Source of the DNA: an uncultured Lachnospiraceae bacterium
GTDB taxonomy: Bacteria > Bacillota > Clostridia > Lachnospirales > Lachnospiraceae
DNA: 6,357 nt
Direction of reading: 5' to 3'
Assembly: GCA_945836355.1 (NCBI GenBank)
Contig: CAMALD010000085.1
Coordinates: 1-6,357 of the forward strand
Part shown: positions 1 through 6,357 of the stretch, in pieces
Position numbering within the stretch: the stretch's first letter is position 1
Layout of the letters: each line of letters begins with the position of its first letter
Translations under genes and position numbers: made by a program
The notes under the pieces: model-generated
What the model was told of the DNA's origin: nothing
Database searches by the model: none
Seen by the model: only the letters and a program-made list of their open reading frames with translations

Positions 1-543
1 CTGAAAAATGCATTTTCGTACCGGGTATGTTATCGAAGGATGGACATCGGCTGGAAGGAGGACATGCCGGAGCTGCCGTTTTTTTCGGAGTCGAGAAATC
101 TGGCAAAGTGTCTTGCGGGCAGCAGTGAGATTATATTGTTTGCAGCCACTGTGGGGCTGGAGATAGACCGTTACATTGCAAAGTGCCAGCGGTTTGCGCC
201 CACTAAGGCATTGCTGGCGCAGGCATATGGTGCGGAGCGCGTGGAATCGCTCTGTGATGTCTTCAATGCCGAGGTGAAGGAGCTGGCGGCAAAGGAAGGG
301 CTGCGTAGCACGCCGAGGTATTCACCGGGATACGGGGATTTGCCGCTGACGGTGCAGAAGGACGTGTTCCGGCTGCTTGACTGTAACCGGAAGATTGGTC
401 TTACGCTAAACGACAGTCTTTTGATGACACCGTCCAAATCGGTGACGGCAATCATCGGGCTTGGTGCCTGCGTTGGAGCGCAGCGTGAGCATAAGTGCGA
501 AACCTGTTTAAAAGAAAATTGCGAATATAGAAGGCAATCATAG
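1..543 (+). CDS. Methionine synthase reactivation (AdoMet-binding) domain protein, 5' partial
   Basis: This is a stand-alone version of the C-terminal domain of cobalamin-dependent methionine synthase. In the known family it binds S-adenosylmethionine and helps reductively remethylate inactive cob(II)alamin on MetH. The frame is open from base 1, and the residues before the first in-frame ATG (base 40) read like family sequence, so the true start lies upstream. 180 residues are visible; separate reactivation proteins are usually a little over 200. The AdoMet-binding signature RYSPGYGDLPL starts at visible residue 106, matching the RxxxGY motif of the family. A PSKSVTAIIGLG segment starts at residue 144. 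The tail is cysteine-rich, with Cys166, Cys169 and Cys174 plus Cys157 in GACVG. The stop lies 12 bases before metH, which fits a translational pair supplying the domain that MetH lacks. The family call is firm; the exact N-terminus is not visible. Confidence 0.9.
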   Translation: MKNAFSYRVCYRRMDIGWKEDMPELPFFSESRNLAKCLAGSSEIILFAATVGLEIDRYIAKCQRFAPTKALLAQAYGAERVESLCDVFNAEVKELAAKEGLRSTPRYSPGYGDLPLTVQKDVFRLLDCNRKIGLTLNDSLLMTPSKSVTAIIGLGACVGAQREHKCETCLKENCEYRRQS

Positions 544-555
544 ACGGAGGATAAG

Positions 556-2973
556 ATGACGGTATTAGAATATTTGAAGGAGCATTTGGTATATTTGGAC
601 GGCGGCATGGGTACCCTGCTGCAAAAGCGCGGACTGCTTCCGGGAGAACTGCCGGAGAGATGGAATGTGTCACACCCGGACGTGATTGTAGAGCTTCAGA
701 AAGCATATTTTGACGCAGGCTCTAATATTATCTGTACGAATACCTTTGGAGCAAATTCCCTGAAATACGGAGAAGAAGAACTGGAAATCCTGATTCATGC
801 TGCGGTGGAGAATGCGAAAAAAGCGCGCGATACCAGCAGCGGAACGCAGGAGAAGTTTATTGCGCTTGATATCGGACCGATGGGAAAGCTGTTAAAGCCG
901 TACGGGGACTTTGAGTTTGAGGATGCGGTTGAGGTTTACGCAAAGACGGTGCGTATCGGTGCGGCATGCGGCGTCGACCTCATTTTTATCGAGACGATGA
1001 ATGACAGCTACGACACCAAGGCAGCTCTTCTTGCAGCCAAGGAAAACAGTGACCTGCCGGTATTTGTCTCCAACGCATACGGTGAGGATGGAAAGCTGAT
1101 GACGGGCGCGACTCCTGCCGCTATGGTGGCAATGCTGGAAGGAATGCATGCGGACGCCATCGGAGCCAACTGCTCGCTAGGGCCGAAGCAGCTTAAGGGT
1201 GTTGTGGAAGAATATCTGGAGTACGCTTCGGTGCCGGTGCTCTTAAAGCCGAATGCCGGCCTGCCCCGCAGCGAGAACGGTCAGACCATATACGATGTAT
1301 TTCCGGAGGAGTTTTCGGAGGATCTTCTGGGCTATGTGCAAGCGGGAGTCCGCATTGCAGGCGGGTGCTGCGGCACCACGCCGGAGTATATTGCAGCGAC
1401 GGTGCAAAAGACGAAAAATGTCTCGCCGAAAGAGGTGATTCCGAAGGAACGCACCCTGATTAGCTCGTATACACATGTGGTGGAGTTTAAGGATTCCCCG
1501 ATTCTCATCGGTGAGAGAATCAACCCGACCGGAAAGAAGTTGTTTAAGGAAGCACTGAGAAACAACGATATTGACTATATATTAAGGGAGGGCCTGACGC
1601 AGCAGGAGAAGGGTGCGCATGTGCTGGATGTCAATGTCGGGCTGCCGGAGATCGATGAGGTGGAGATGTTAAAGAATGTCTGCTTTGAATTGCAGGCAAT
1701 CATTGACCTGCCGCTGCAGATTGATACAACGAATGTCGAAGCCATGGAAACCGCGCTGCGCCGCTACAACGGCAAGGCGATGATTAACTCCGTAAACGGC
1801 AAGGAGGAGGTGATGCGGGAGATTTTTCCGCTGGTGCGAAAGTACGGAGGACTGGTCGTATGCCTTACCCTGGATGAGGACGGCATCCCTGACACGGCGC
1901 AGCGGCGTGTGGAAATTGCGCAGAGGATTATCTGCACTGCAGCGGAATACGGAATCGGGAAGAAGGATTTGATTTTTGATACGCTGGCAATGACGGTCAG
2001 CGCGGACAGTAATGCCGCTCTGGCAACGCTGCAGTCCTTAAATACCATCCGGCATGAGCTCGGCTGCCATACCTCGCTCGGCGTTTCAAACGTGTCCTTT
2101 GGTCTGCCAAACCGCGAGATTATCACGGCAGCGTTTTTCTCACTGGCGATGGAGAATGGATTGTCGGCAGCCATCATGAATCCAAATTCCGGGGAGATGA
2201 TGAAGAGCTACTATTCTTTCCGGGCATTGCACGGATTGGATGAGAACTGCGCTGACTATATCGAGAATATCGGCAAGTACGCGGTATCCGCCGCAGCCCC
2301 GGCACCGCAGCAGGGCGCAGGCGCGGGAGCTACGGCGGAGGGAGGTTTTCAGAGTGAGCTGCAAAGAGCCATTGTAAAGGGGTTGAAGGAGCAGGCGGCA
2401 GCACTTACCAGAAAGCTTTTGGAGACGGAAGCGCCGCTTGATATTGTAAACGGGCAGATTATCCCGGCGTTGGATATCGTGGGTAAGGGCTTTGAGAACA
2501 AGACCATGTATCTGCCGCAGCTGCTCATGAGCGCAGAGGCATCGCAGCATGCTTTCGAGCAGATTAAACGAAAGATGGCACAGGGACCGTCTGAGAATGT
2601 CAGCCGGGGAAAATTTGTTATTGCGACGGTGCATGGGGATATTCATGACATTGGGAAAAACATTGTAAAGCTGATACTGGAAAACTACGGTTTTGATGTG
2701 TATGATCTGGGAAAGGATGTGCCGCCGGAAAAGGTGGTGGAAGCTGTCATAGAGCAGCAGGCACCGCTGGTGGGCCTAAGCGCGCTGATGACAACTACAG
2801 TACCTGCGATGGCGGAGACCATCAAGCAGCTCCGCGAAAAAGCACCTTGGGCAAAGGTTGTCGTGGGAGGTGCTGTGCTCACGCAGGAGTATGCAGACAG
2901 CATCGGAGCTGACTGCTACGCAAAGGATGCAATGGCGACCGTGAGATACGCGATGCAGGTGACCGGAAAATAG
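556..2973 (+). CDS. metH: Cobalamin-dependent methionine synthase, short form without reactivation domain
   Basis: This cytosolic enzyme transfers a methyl group from 5-methyltetrahydrofolate through cob(I)alamin to homocysteine, giving methionine. It has 805 residues, against roughly 1,200 in the E. coli type. Residues about 5-290 form the homocysteine/zinc barrel, with zinc ligands Cys206 (GANCS) and Cys271-Cys272 (GGCCGTTP). Residues about 310-565 form the folate (pterin-binding) barrel, opening with GERINPTG at 319. An Ala/Gly/Pro/Gln-rich linker (about 578-597) follows. The cobalamin cap domain is about 598-680, with YLPQLLMSAEAS. The Rossmann cobalamin domain follows, with DIHDIG and the cobalt-ligand His697, Ser742-Ala-Leu, and Gly771-Gly772. 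The protein ends right after this domain, so the AdoMet reactivation domain is absent and is supplied by the gene immediately upstream. The ATG is preceded by GGAGG at 546-550. Domain order and length resemble the Thermotoga maritima enzyme, which also uses a separate reactivation protein. Confidence 0.97.
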   Translation: MTVLEYLKEHLVYLDGGMGTLLQKRGLLPGELPERWNVSHPDVIVELQKAYFDAGSNIICTNTFGANSLKYGEEELEILIHAAVENAKKARDTSSGTQEKFIALDIGPMGKLLKPYGDFEFEDAVEVYAKTVRIGAACGVDLIFIETMNDSYDTKAALLAAKENSDLPVFVSNAYGEDGKLMTGATPAAMVAMLEGMHADAIGANCSLGPKQLKGVVEEYLEYASVPVLLKPNAGLPRSENGQTIYDVFPEEFSEDLLGYVQAGVRIAGGCCGTTPEYIAATVQKTKNVSPKEVIPKERTLISSYTHVVEFKDSPILIGERINPTGKKLFKEALRNNDIDYILREGLTQQEKGAHVLDVNVGLPEIDEVEMLKNVCFELQAIIDLPLQIDTTNVEAMETALRRYNGKAMINSVNGKEEVMREIFPLVRKYGGLVVCLTLDEDGIPDTAQRRVEIAQRIICTAAEYGIGKKDLIFDTLAMTVSADSNAALATLQSLNTIRHELGCHTSLGVSNVSFGLPNREIITAAFFSLAMENGLSAAIMNPNSGEMMKSYYSFRALHGLDENCADYIENIGKYAVSAAAPAPQQGAGAGATAEGGFQSELQRAIVKGLKEQAAALTRKLLETEAPLDIVNGQIIPALDIVGKGFENKTMYLPQLLMSAEASQHAFEQIKRKMAQGPSENVSRGKFVIATVHGDIHDIGKNIVKLILENYGFDVYDLGKDVPPEKVVEAVIEQQAPLVGLSALMTTTVPAMAETIKQLREKAPWAKVVVGGAVLTQEYADSIGADCYAKDAMATVRYAMQVTGK

Positions 2974-3008
2974 AGGCATGACCATAGGGCGTAGCAAATT
3001 ATTTTATT

Positions 3009-3015
3009 GGGGAGG
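3009..3015 (+). promoter_or_regulatory. Ribosome binding site of the GNAT gene
   Basis: A GGGGAGG stretch lies 4 bases before the ATG at 3020 and 7 bases before the ATG at 3023. It argues against the longer start at 2978, which has no such sequence in front of it. The spacing favours 3023 over 3020, but either could be used. Confidence 0.75.
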
Positions 3016-3022
3016 ATTGATG

Positions 3023-3589
3023 ATGCAGGACAGTAAGTATTTACTTAAATCGCCGGAGATAACGATTGTGCCGTCGAATGAGGATGATCTCTGGAATTCG
3101 GACTGGATCATTTCGCTGCGTGGGGGCGATAAGGAGCAGATTGGAACGGCTTCCTTTGCCGGGGAAAAAGCGCTTGGCACGGTACCGCTCCGCGTGGAGC
3201 TGAAGGAGGGATACCGTAATCAGGGCTATGGCACTGAGGTTTTCCGTCTGATGGTAAGCTGGGCGTTTGAGCGCAAGAGTGTATATGAAGTAACCGCAGT
3301 GACGGTGCACGAGAACGATAAATGCGTGAAGGCACTTTCCAAGGCCGGATTTATCTTTCGAAGCAGTGACGGACCGGTCGAGACATATTCTGTCATAAAG
3401 CAGAAGACCTCCTGGACAGGGCTCTATGTCATGATTGGCATCGTGATCGGCTGTTTGCTGGGTGTCGTGAGCGGAAATCTGTGGGTAGGCTTTGGAATCG
3501 GTATGCTGGCATGTCTGTCCATCGGGGCATCCATGGACATGGGAGCTGCCAGATACCGTGCGAACGTGACAGGCAAGAGAAAGCATTAA
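3023..3589 (+). CDS. GNAT-family acetyltransferase with C-terminal membrane hairpin
   Basis: GNAT enzymes move an acyl group from acyl-CoA to an amine; the substrate here cannot be read from the sequence. The protein has 188 residues. An N-terminal beta-rich part (about 10-60) leads into motif A, with the CoA-pyrophosphate loop R65-N-Q-G68-Y-G70 after the strand VPLRVEL. The typical late GNAT segment, Asn98 followed by VKALSKAGF, is also present. After about residue 130 come two glycine-rich hydrophobic segments (about 132-150 and 153-170), ending in a basic tail (RYRANVTGKRKH). This predicts a membrane hairpin with the catalytic domain and C-terminus both in the cytoplasm. The start was chosen from GGGGAGG at 3009-3015; an alternative ATG at 3020 adds one residue. 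The gene is 49 bases after metH and 14 before tldD. The GNAT fold is well supported; activity, substrate and the reason for membrane anchoring are unknown. Confidence 0.8.
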   Translation: MQDSKYLLKSPEITIVPSNEDDLWNSDWIISLRGGDKEQIGTASFAGEKALGTVPLRVELKEGYRNQGYGTEVFRLMVSWAFERKSVYEVTAVTVHENDKCVKALSKAGFIFRSSDGPVETYSVIKQKTSWTGLYVMIGIVIGCLLGVVSGNLWVGFGIGMLACLSIGASMDMGAARYRANVTGKRKH

Positions 3590-3590
3590 A

Positions 3591-3598
3591 GGGGGAGG
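3591..3598 (+). promoter_or_regulatory. Ribosome binding site of tldD
   Basis: GGGGGAGG lies 5 bases before the ATG at 3604 and directly after the GNAT stop codon. It fixes the tldD start at 3604. The same frame is open back to an ATG at 3481, but that would overlap the GNAT gene by more than 100 bases and would add a 41-residue extension unlike the family. Confidence 0.8.
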
Positions 3599-3603
3599 TA
3601 AAT

Positions 3604-4941
3604 ATGTACAGATTTCCTAAGGATTTATTTACAGATGTACGCATTGAATCACAGAATACGGTGCAGTACTACATCAGAAACGGCGAGGTGGAAGGTGACA
3701 GCAATGTCTCCGTATCAGGAGCGATGGTAAGAGTTTACGATGGCGAGATGTGGTACACCAGCTTTACAAATAATCTTGATAAGATTCAGGAAGAAATTGA
3801 TAATCTTGCCACGATAGCCTCACCGAATGAGAAGATTTATGATGACCCGGTAATACAAAACTTTGGCGCCTATAAGGATGATGTGACGAAGTATTCCGGC
3901 GAAAACAATGTAAAAAACATCAGCCGGGATGCTTATGAGAAGCTGGTAAATAATTATATTGATAAGTGTGTCGATGCCACCATCGAGGAGATAAAGTCAT
4001 ATAACTTCGGTTTTGGCAGCAGCTATATTAAGAAGGAATACTACTCCAGCAAGGGAGCGGAGATTAAGCAGGATATGCAGCGTGTGAGACTGTTTGCAGT
4101 ATATGAAATCTCTGTAAACGGTGTGACCACTTCAGCCTTTAAGGGATATGTTGAGGATACTTACGACAAGCTTTTGAATAAAGAAAGTGAAATCATCGCG
4201 GAACGGGACAGGTATCTTGATTTCGCAAAGAGAGCTGTGGACGTGGAGCCGGGTGAGTATACCTGTGTTCTGGCGCCTGTGGTAACAGCTATGTTCACTC
4301 ATGAGAGCTTTGGACATAAGAGCGAGGCCGATTTCATGCTCAATGACAAGACGCTTCAGGATGAGTGGGTTATGGGCAAGCAGGTCGGAAATGCGAAGGT
4401 ATCCATCTGCGACAGGGGAGATCTGCCTAACAACGGATATCTGCCTTATGATGATGAGGGAAACAAAGCAAGTGTGACGTGGCTTATCAGGGACGGTGTT
4501 CTCAGCGGGCGTCTTCATGACAGCAAGTCCGCCGCTGTTTTAAAGGAAAAGGTTACGGGCAATGCCCGTGCCGAGGGGGTATACCACACTCCTATGGTAA
4601 GAATGACAAATACCTATATGGAAAAAGGCACGGATAAGGCGGAGAATATGATTGCCGGTGTAAAGGACGGCATCTATGTCTATGCGGTGGATTACGGCAC
4701 CGGAATGTCAACCTTCACAATGCAGCCGAATCTGTGTTACCGGATACGCGACGGTAAACTCTGTGAGCCGGTGAGAGTTCATGTGGTGACCGGAAGTGTA
4801 TTCGAGACACTTTTTGATATTGATGCGGTAGGCGACGATTTTGTATTATTCAATACCTTTACCTGCGGGAAGAACGGACAGTCGGCACCGGTATCCGCGG
4901 GCGGTCCTACCATTCGGGTAAAGAAGCTGAACGTCAATTAA
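3604..4941 (+). CDS. tldD: TldD-family zinc metallopeptidase subunit
   Basis: This is the catalytic half of a TldD/TldE protease. In characterised systems the heterodimer encloses a chamber that admits short or unfolded peptides, and it acts in microcin B17 maturation and CcdA antitoxin degradation. The protein has 445 residues, close to the family norm of about 450-480. The metal and catalytic motif HExxxH is intact: His233, Glu234 and His238 in FTHESFGHKSEAD. The C-terminal family signature CGKNGQSAPV starts at Cys421, the expected third zinc ligand, and leads into GGPTIRVKKL. Between them lies the conserved block PMVRMTNTYMEKGTDKAE. There is no signal peptide or membrane segment, so it should be cytosolic. 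The tldE-like gene follows after 15 bases, the usual pairing. The N-terminal half (about 1-220) is less distinctive. The family is certain; orthology to E. coli tldD and the substrate are inferred or unknown. Confidence 0.92.
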   Translation: MYRFPKDLFTDVRIESQNTVQYYIRNGEVEGDSNVSVSGAMVRVYDGEMWYTSFTNNLDKIQEEIDNLATIASPNEKIYDDPVIQNFGAYKDDVTKYSGENNVKNISRDAYEKLVNNYIDKCVDATIEEIKSYNFGFGSSYIKKEYYSSKGAEIKQDMQRVRLFAVYEISVNGVTTSAFKGYVEDTYDKLLNKESEIIAERDRYLDFAKRAVDVEPGEYTCVLAPVVTAMFTHESFGHKSEADFMLNDKTLQDEWVMGKQVGNAKVSICDRGDLPNNGYLPYDDEGNKASVTWLIRDGVLSGRLHDSKSAAVLKEKVTGNARAEGVYHTPMVRMTNTYMEKGTDKAENMIAGVKDGIYVYAVDYGTGMSTFTMQPNLCYRIRDGKLCEPVRVHVVTGSVFETLFDIDAVGDDFVLFNTFTCGKNGQSAPVSAGGPTIRVKKLNVN

Positions 4942-4943
4942 GC

Positions 4944-4951
4944 GGGGGTGG
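4944..4951 (+). promoter_or_regulatory. Ribosome binding site of tldE
   Basis: GGGGGTGG lies 5 bases before the ATG at 4957. A GTG at 4948 is in the same frame but sits inside this purine-rich stretch and has no separate ribosome site, so the ATG at 4957 is the better start. Confidence 0.65.
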
Positions 4952-4956
4952 CGAAT

Positions 4957-6165
4957 ATGAGAGAAAAATTTACAGCAACAGAAATTATATCAGAAGTAAG
5001 GTTTCAGGAAAATAAAGTAATTTCCTTCGACAAGAAGAATTCCACTACATATTCATTCCGGGTTTTAGAGGGCGGTTTTATTGGGATTCACTATCAGGAG
5101 GGAGAAATGTCGGATGAGGAGGGATATGCTTTAGCAGAGAAAAATCTGGAATTAAAGCGTCCGTATAAATTCGATGTTGAGACCGGTGTACGCCACCGCG
5201 ACAAGACGGAAAAGGTGTTGTCAGACAAGGAGCTGCTCGATGTGGCGAGGGAGACAGTCAGGTATATCAGTGAAAAATATCCCGATTTTTCGTTTGTGGG
5301 TTCCTTCAGTCAGAGGATAAGCCTCACGAAGCAGGAGAACGGGAAAGGGCTTGATTATTCCAATAAGGATTGTTCGGTAAGTGCAAACTTTTCTTTTAAG
5401 CATAAGGACAGCAAGGACATAACAGACGGCTCCTTTGGTCTGAGTGACCGCAATTTCGATGTAAATATGCTCTATGAGATGGCAGATAATTATCTGTCGA
5501 ACTATGATAAGGAGCTGGAGCTTCCGGAGGAGATTGTTCTGCAGACCCAGTACTACGGTCTGATTGGCAAGCTGAAGGAGAGTCTGGACTCCGAGAGCTT
5601 GGCATTGGGGACCTCCCTGCTATCCGGAAAAATCGGTCAGAAGGTGTTTGCAGATGATTTCAGTCTGATTCACGATGTTTCTGACGAGGTATGCTGGCAT
5701 AGTCCGTTCTTCGACGGGGAAGGCGTTGTCCTGGAAAATGACAAGCTGCCTTACATTGAGAACGGTGTGGTTCTCCGCGGATATGCCGACAAGAGGATTG
5801 CAGACAAGTTCGGTGTCGAGCATACAGGAAGTGCATGGAGATCATTTGCTGATGTTCCTTCCAACGGAAATGTCAATTTCCAGATTGACCGCAGTAAAAA
5901 GACGATTCGGGAGCTGCTTAACGGAAGAAAGACCATCATTCTTCTTGCTGCAATGGGCGGAGGCTTTAATGATAAGGGCGAGTATGTCATGCCGGTACAG
6001 AAGGCGCTGCTTAGTGACGGAGAGAAAATTCTCGGCAGGCTGAAGGAGTTCACGCTTGTCAGCAGCATGTTCCAAATGTTCGGAGAGGATTTTATCGGCG
6101 TGGGAAGTGACAAACCGATATTTCATGATAAGTCGGTCCTGATAAAGATGGGGCTGGGAAAATAG
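4957..6165 (+). CDS. tldE: TldE/PmbA-like subunit of the TldD/TldE protease
   Basis: This is the non-catalytic partner of the TldD-type peptidase encoded just upstream. In known pairs, TldE completes the dimer and the peptide channel but does not bind zinc. The protein has 402 residues, somewhat shorter than E. coli PmbA/TldE (about 450). Family hallmarks are SLLSGKIGQKVFADDF around residue 220, FDGEGV at 252-257, and MGGGFNDKGEYVMPVQ around 333. They are followed by the C-terminal stretch that carries GEDFIGVGSDK in this family. No HExxxH and no CGK motif occurs anywhere in it, as expected for TldE. No signal peptide or membrane segment is seen. It starts 15 bases after the tldD stop, so the two are almost certainly co-translated. 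The ATG at 4957 is chosen over the GTG at 4948 because of the ribosome site. It is the last gene of the visible cluster. Confidence 0.9.
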   Translation: MREKFTATEIISEVRFQENKVISFDKKNSTTYSFRVLEGGFIGIHYQEGEMSDEEGYALAEKNLELKRPYKFDVETGVRHRDKTEKVLSDKELLDVARETVRYISEKYPDFSFVGSFSQRISLTKQENGKGLDYSNKDCSVSANFSFKHKDSKDITDGSFGLSDRNFDVNMLYEMADNYLSNYDKELELPEEIVLQTQYYGLIGKLKESLDSESLALGTSLLSGKIGQKVFADDFSLIHDVSDEVCWHSPFFDGEGVVLENDKLPYIENGVVLRGYADKRIADKFGVEHTGSAWRSFADVPSNGNVNFQIDRSKKTIRELLNGRKTIILLAAMGGGFNDKGEYVMPVQKALLSDGEKILGRLKEFTLVSSMFQMFGEDFIGVGSDKPIFHDKSVLIKMGLGK

Positions 6166-6194
6166 AAAGTTTATAGCGGTTAATCGGAATATTC

Positions 6195-6211
6195 TTGGGT
6201 TCCCCAATTTT
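6195..6211 (+). terminator. Weak candidate intrinsic terminator after tldE
   Basis: The arms TTGGG (6195-6199) and CCCAA (6203-6207) enclose a 3-base loop and are followed by TTTT, 30 bases after the tldE stop. The stem is only 5 bp with a short T run, so this is a marginal terminator. Its position at the end of the cluster is its main support. Confidence 0.3.
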
Positions 6212-6303
6212 GCACTGATGCGAGCCGGAGAGGTTGTTCATTGTAGGATTGCTCTCGCTTATTTCGGATTTTTCAGGATGCTTTAGCATATTATTCTGAT
6301 ATG

Positions 6304-6337
6304 TGACGCGCCGGTCGCAATGCGTCATCCATGACGC
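6304..6337. repeat. Three-arm TGACGC inverted repeat
   Basis: TGACGC occurs at 6304-6309 and 6332-6337, with its complement GCGTCA at 6322-6327 between them. The middle arm can pair with the right arm (7 matching bases, GCGTCAT and ATGACGC, 2 bases apart) or with the left arm (6 bp, 12-base loop). No T run follows, so it is not a standard terminator. It could be an operator or the start of a regulatory leader for a gene beyond the window, or chance. Confidence 0.4.
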
Positions 6338-6357
6338 TGCTCCCTGATTTGTCCATC

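Larger units (their letters stand above)
6166..6357. other. Non-coding tail downstream of tldE
   Basis: These 192 bases hold no convincing gene on either strand. They are richer in A and T than the genes before them and contain several small inverted repeats: 6195-6207, 6278-6289 (ATGC-TTTA-GCAT) and 6304-6337. An open minus-strand frame crosses the region but runs into the tldE coding sequence and has no ribosome site, so it is not called. Confidence 0.5.

Noticed and set aside
2140..2646. 168-codon minus-strand open frame inside metH
   Set aside because: It is antisense to the conserved cap and cobalamin domains of MetH. The Arg/Leu/Cys-rich translation is typical of a shadow frame.
2978..3005. 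Possible promoter before the GNAT gene (ATGACC, 16 bases, TATTTT)
   Set aside because: Each hexamer matches the consensus at only about four positions, and the transcript would start inside the ribosome binding site, leaving no leader.
3041..3586. Long open frame on the minus strand opposite the GNAT gene
   Set aside because: It is fully antisense to a gene with clear GNAT motifs, is rich in Cys, His and Arg without a recognisable fold, and has no ribosome site.
3481..3603. Upstream in-frame extension of tldD
   Set aside because: It would overlap the GNAT gene, has no ribosome site and reads as out-of-frame sequence, whereas GGGGGAGG precedes the ATG at 3604.
3772..3786. Inverted repeat AATCTT-GAT-AAGATT
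   Set aside because: It lies within the tldD coding sequence and is explained by the codons for a Leu/Asp/Lys/Ile helix. A further AATCTT at 3802 encodes similar residues.
5675..6043. 122-codon plus-strand open frame in another frame within tldE
   Set aside because: It overlaps conserved TldE motifs, has no ribosome site and shows no recognisable domain.
6266..6294. TATTAT at 6289-6294 as a -10 element for a downstream gene
   Set aside because: No acceptable -35 sequence lies 16-18 bases upstream, and no start codon with a ribosome site follows in the window.
6092..6328. 78-codon minus-strand open frame crossing the tldE 3' end
   Set aside because: It overlaps the conserved C-terminal coding part of tldE, has no ribosome site before its ATG, and resembles no protein family I recognise.

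Overview
The window reads as one plus-strand cluster of five genes. It looks like a Bacillota genome of the Clostridia/Lachnospiraceae type, judged from strong purine-rich Shine-Dalgarno sequences (GGAGG, GGGGGAGG), moderate GC content, tight gene packing, and a B12-dependent methionine synthase split into two proteins. The taxonomic call is an inference; no rRNA or other marker gene is present.

Bases 1-543 hold the 3' part of a stand-alone methionine synthase reactivation (AdoMet-binding) domain protein that begins upstream of the window. Twelve bases later comes metH (556-2973), a shortened cobalamin-dependent methionine synthase. It has homocysteine, folate, cobalamin-cap and cobalamin-binding domains but no C-terminal reactivation domain. 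Together the two genes supply what one polypeptide does in E. coli: methyl transfer from methyltetrahydrofolate to homocysteine, plus reductive remethylation of oxidised cobalamin.

A 49-base gap leads to a GNAT-type acetyltransferase carrying a C-terminal glycine-rich membrane hairpin (3023-3589). After 14 bases comes a TldD-family metallopeptidase with an intact HExxxH motif and a C-terminal Cys-Gly-Lys motif (3604-4941). After 15 more bases comes its partner, a TldE/PmbA-like protein without the metal site (4957-6165). TldD and TldE are known in other bacteria to form a heterodimeric protease that trims unfolded or modified peptides, as in microcin B17 maturation and CcdA turnover. The substrate here is unknown and no precursor peptide is visible in the window.

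The last 192 bases (6166-6357) contain no convincing gene. They hold a weak terminator-like hairpin and a set of three TGACGC/GCGTCA arms that could form alternative hairpins. No promoter is evident between the genes, so co-transcription is plausible. The methionine genes and the GNAT-TldD-TldE trio may nonetheless be functionally unrelated neighbours. No RNA genes, mobile elements or CRISPR arrays were seen.
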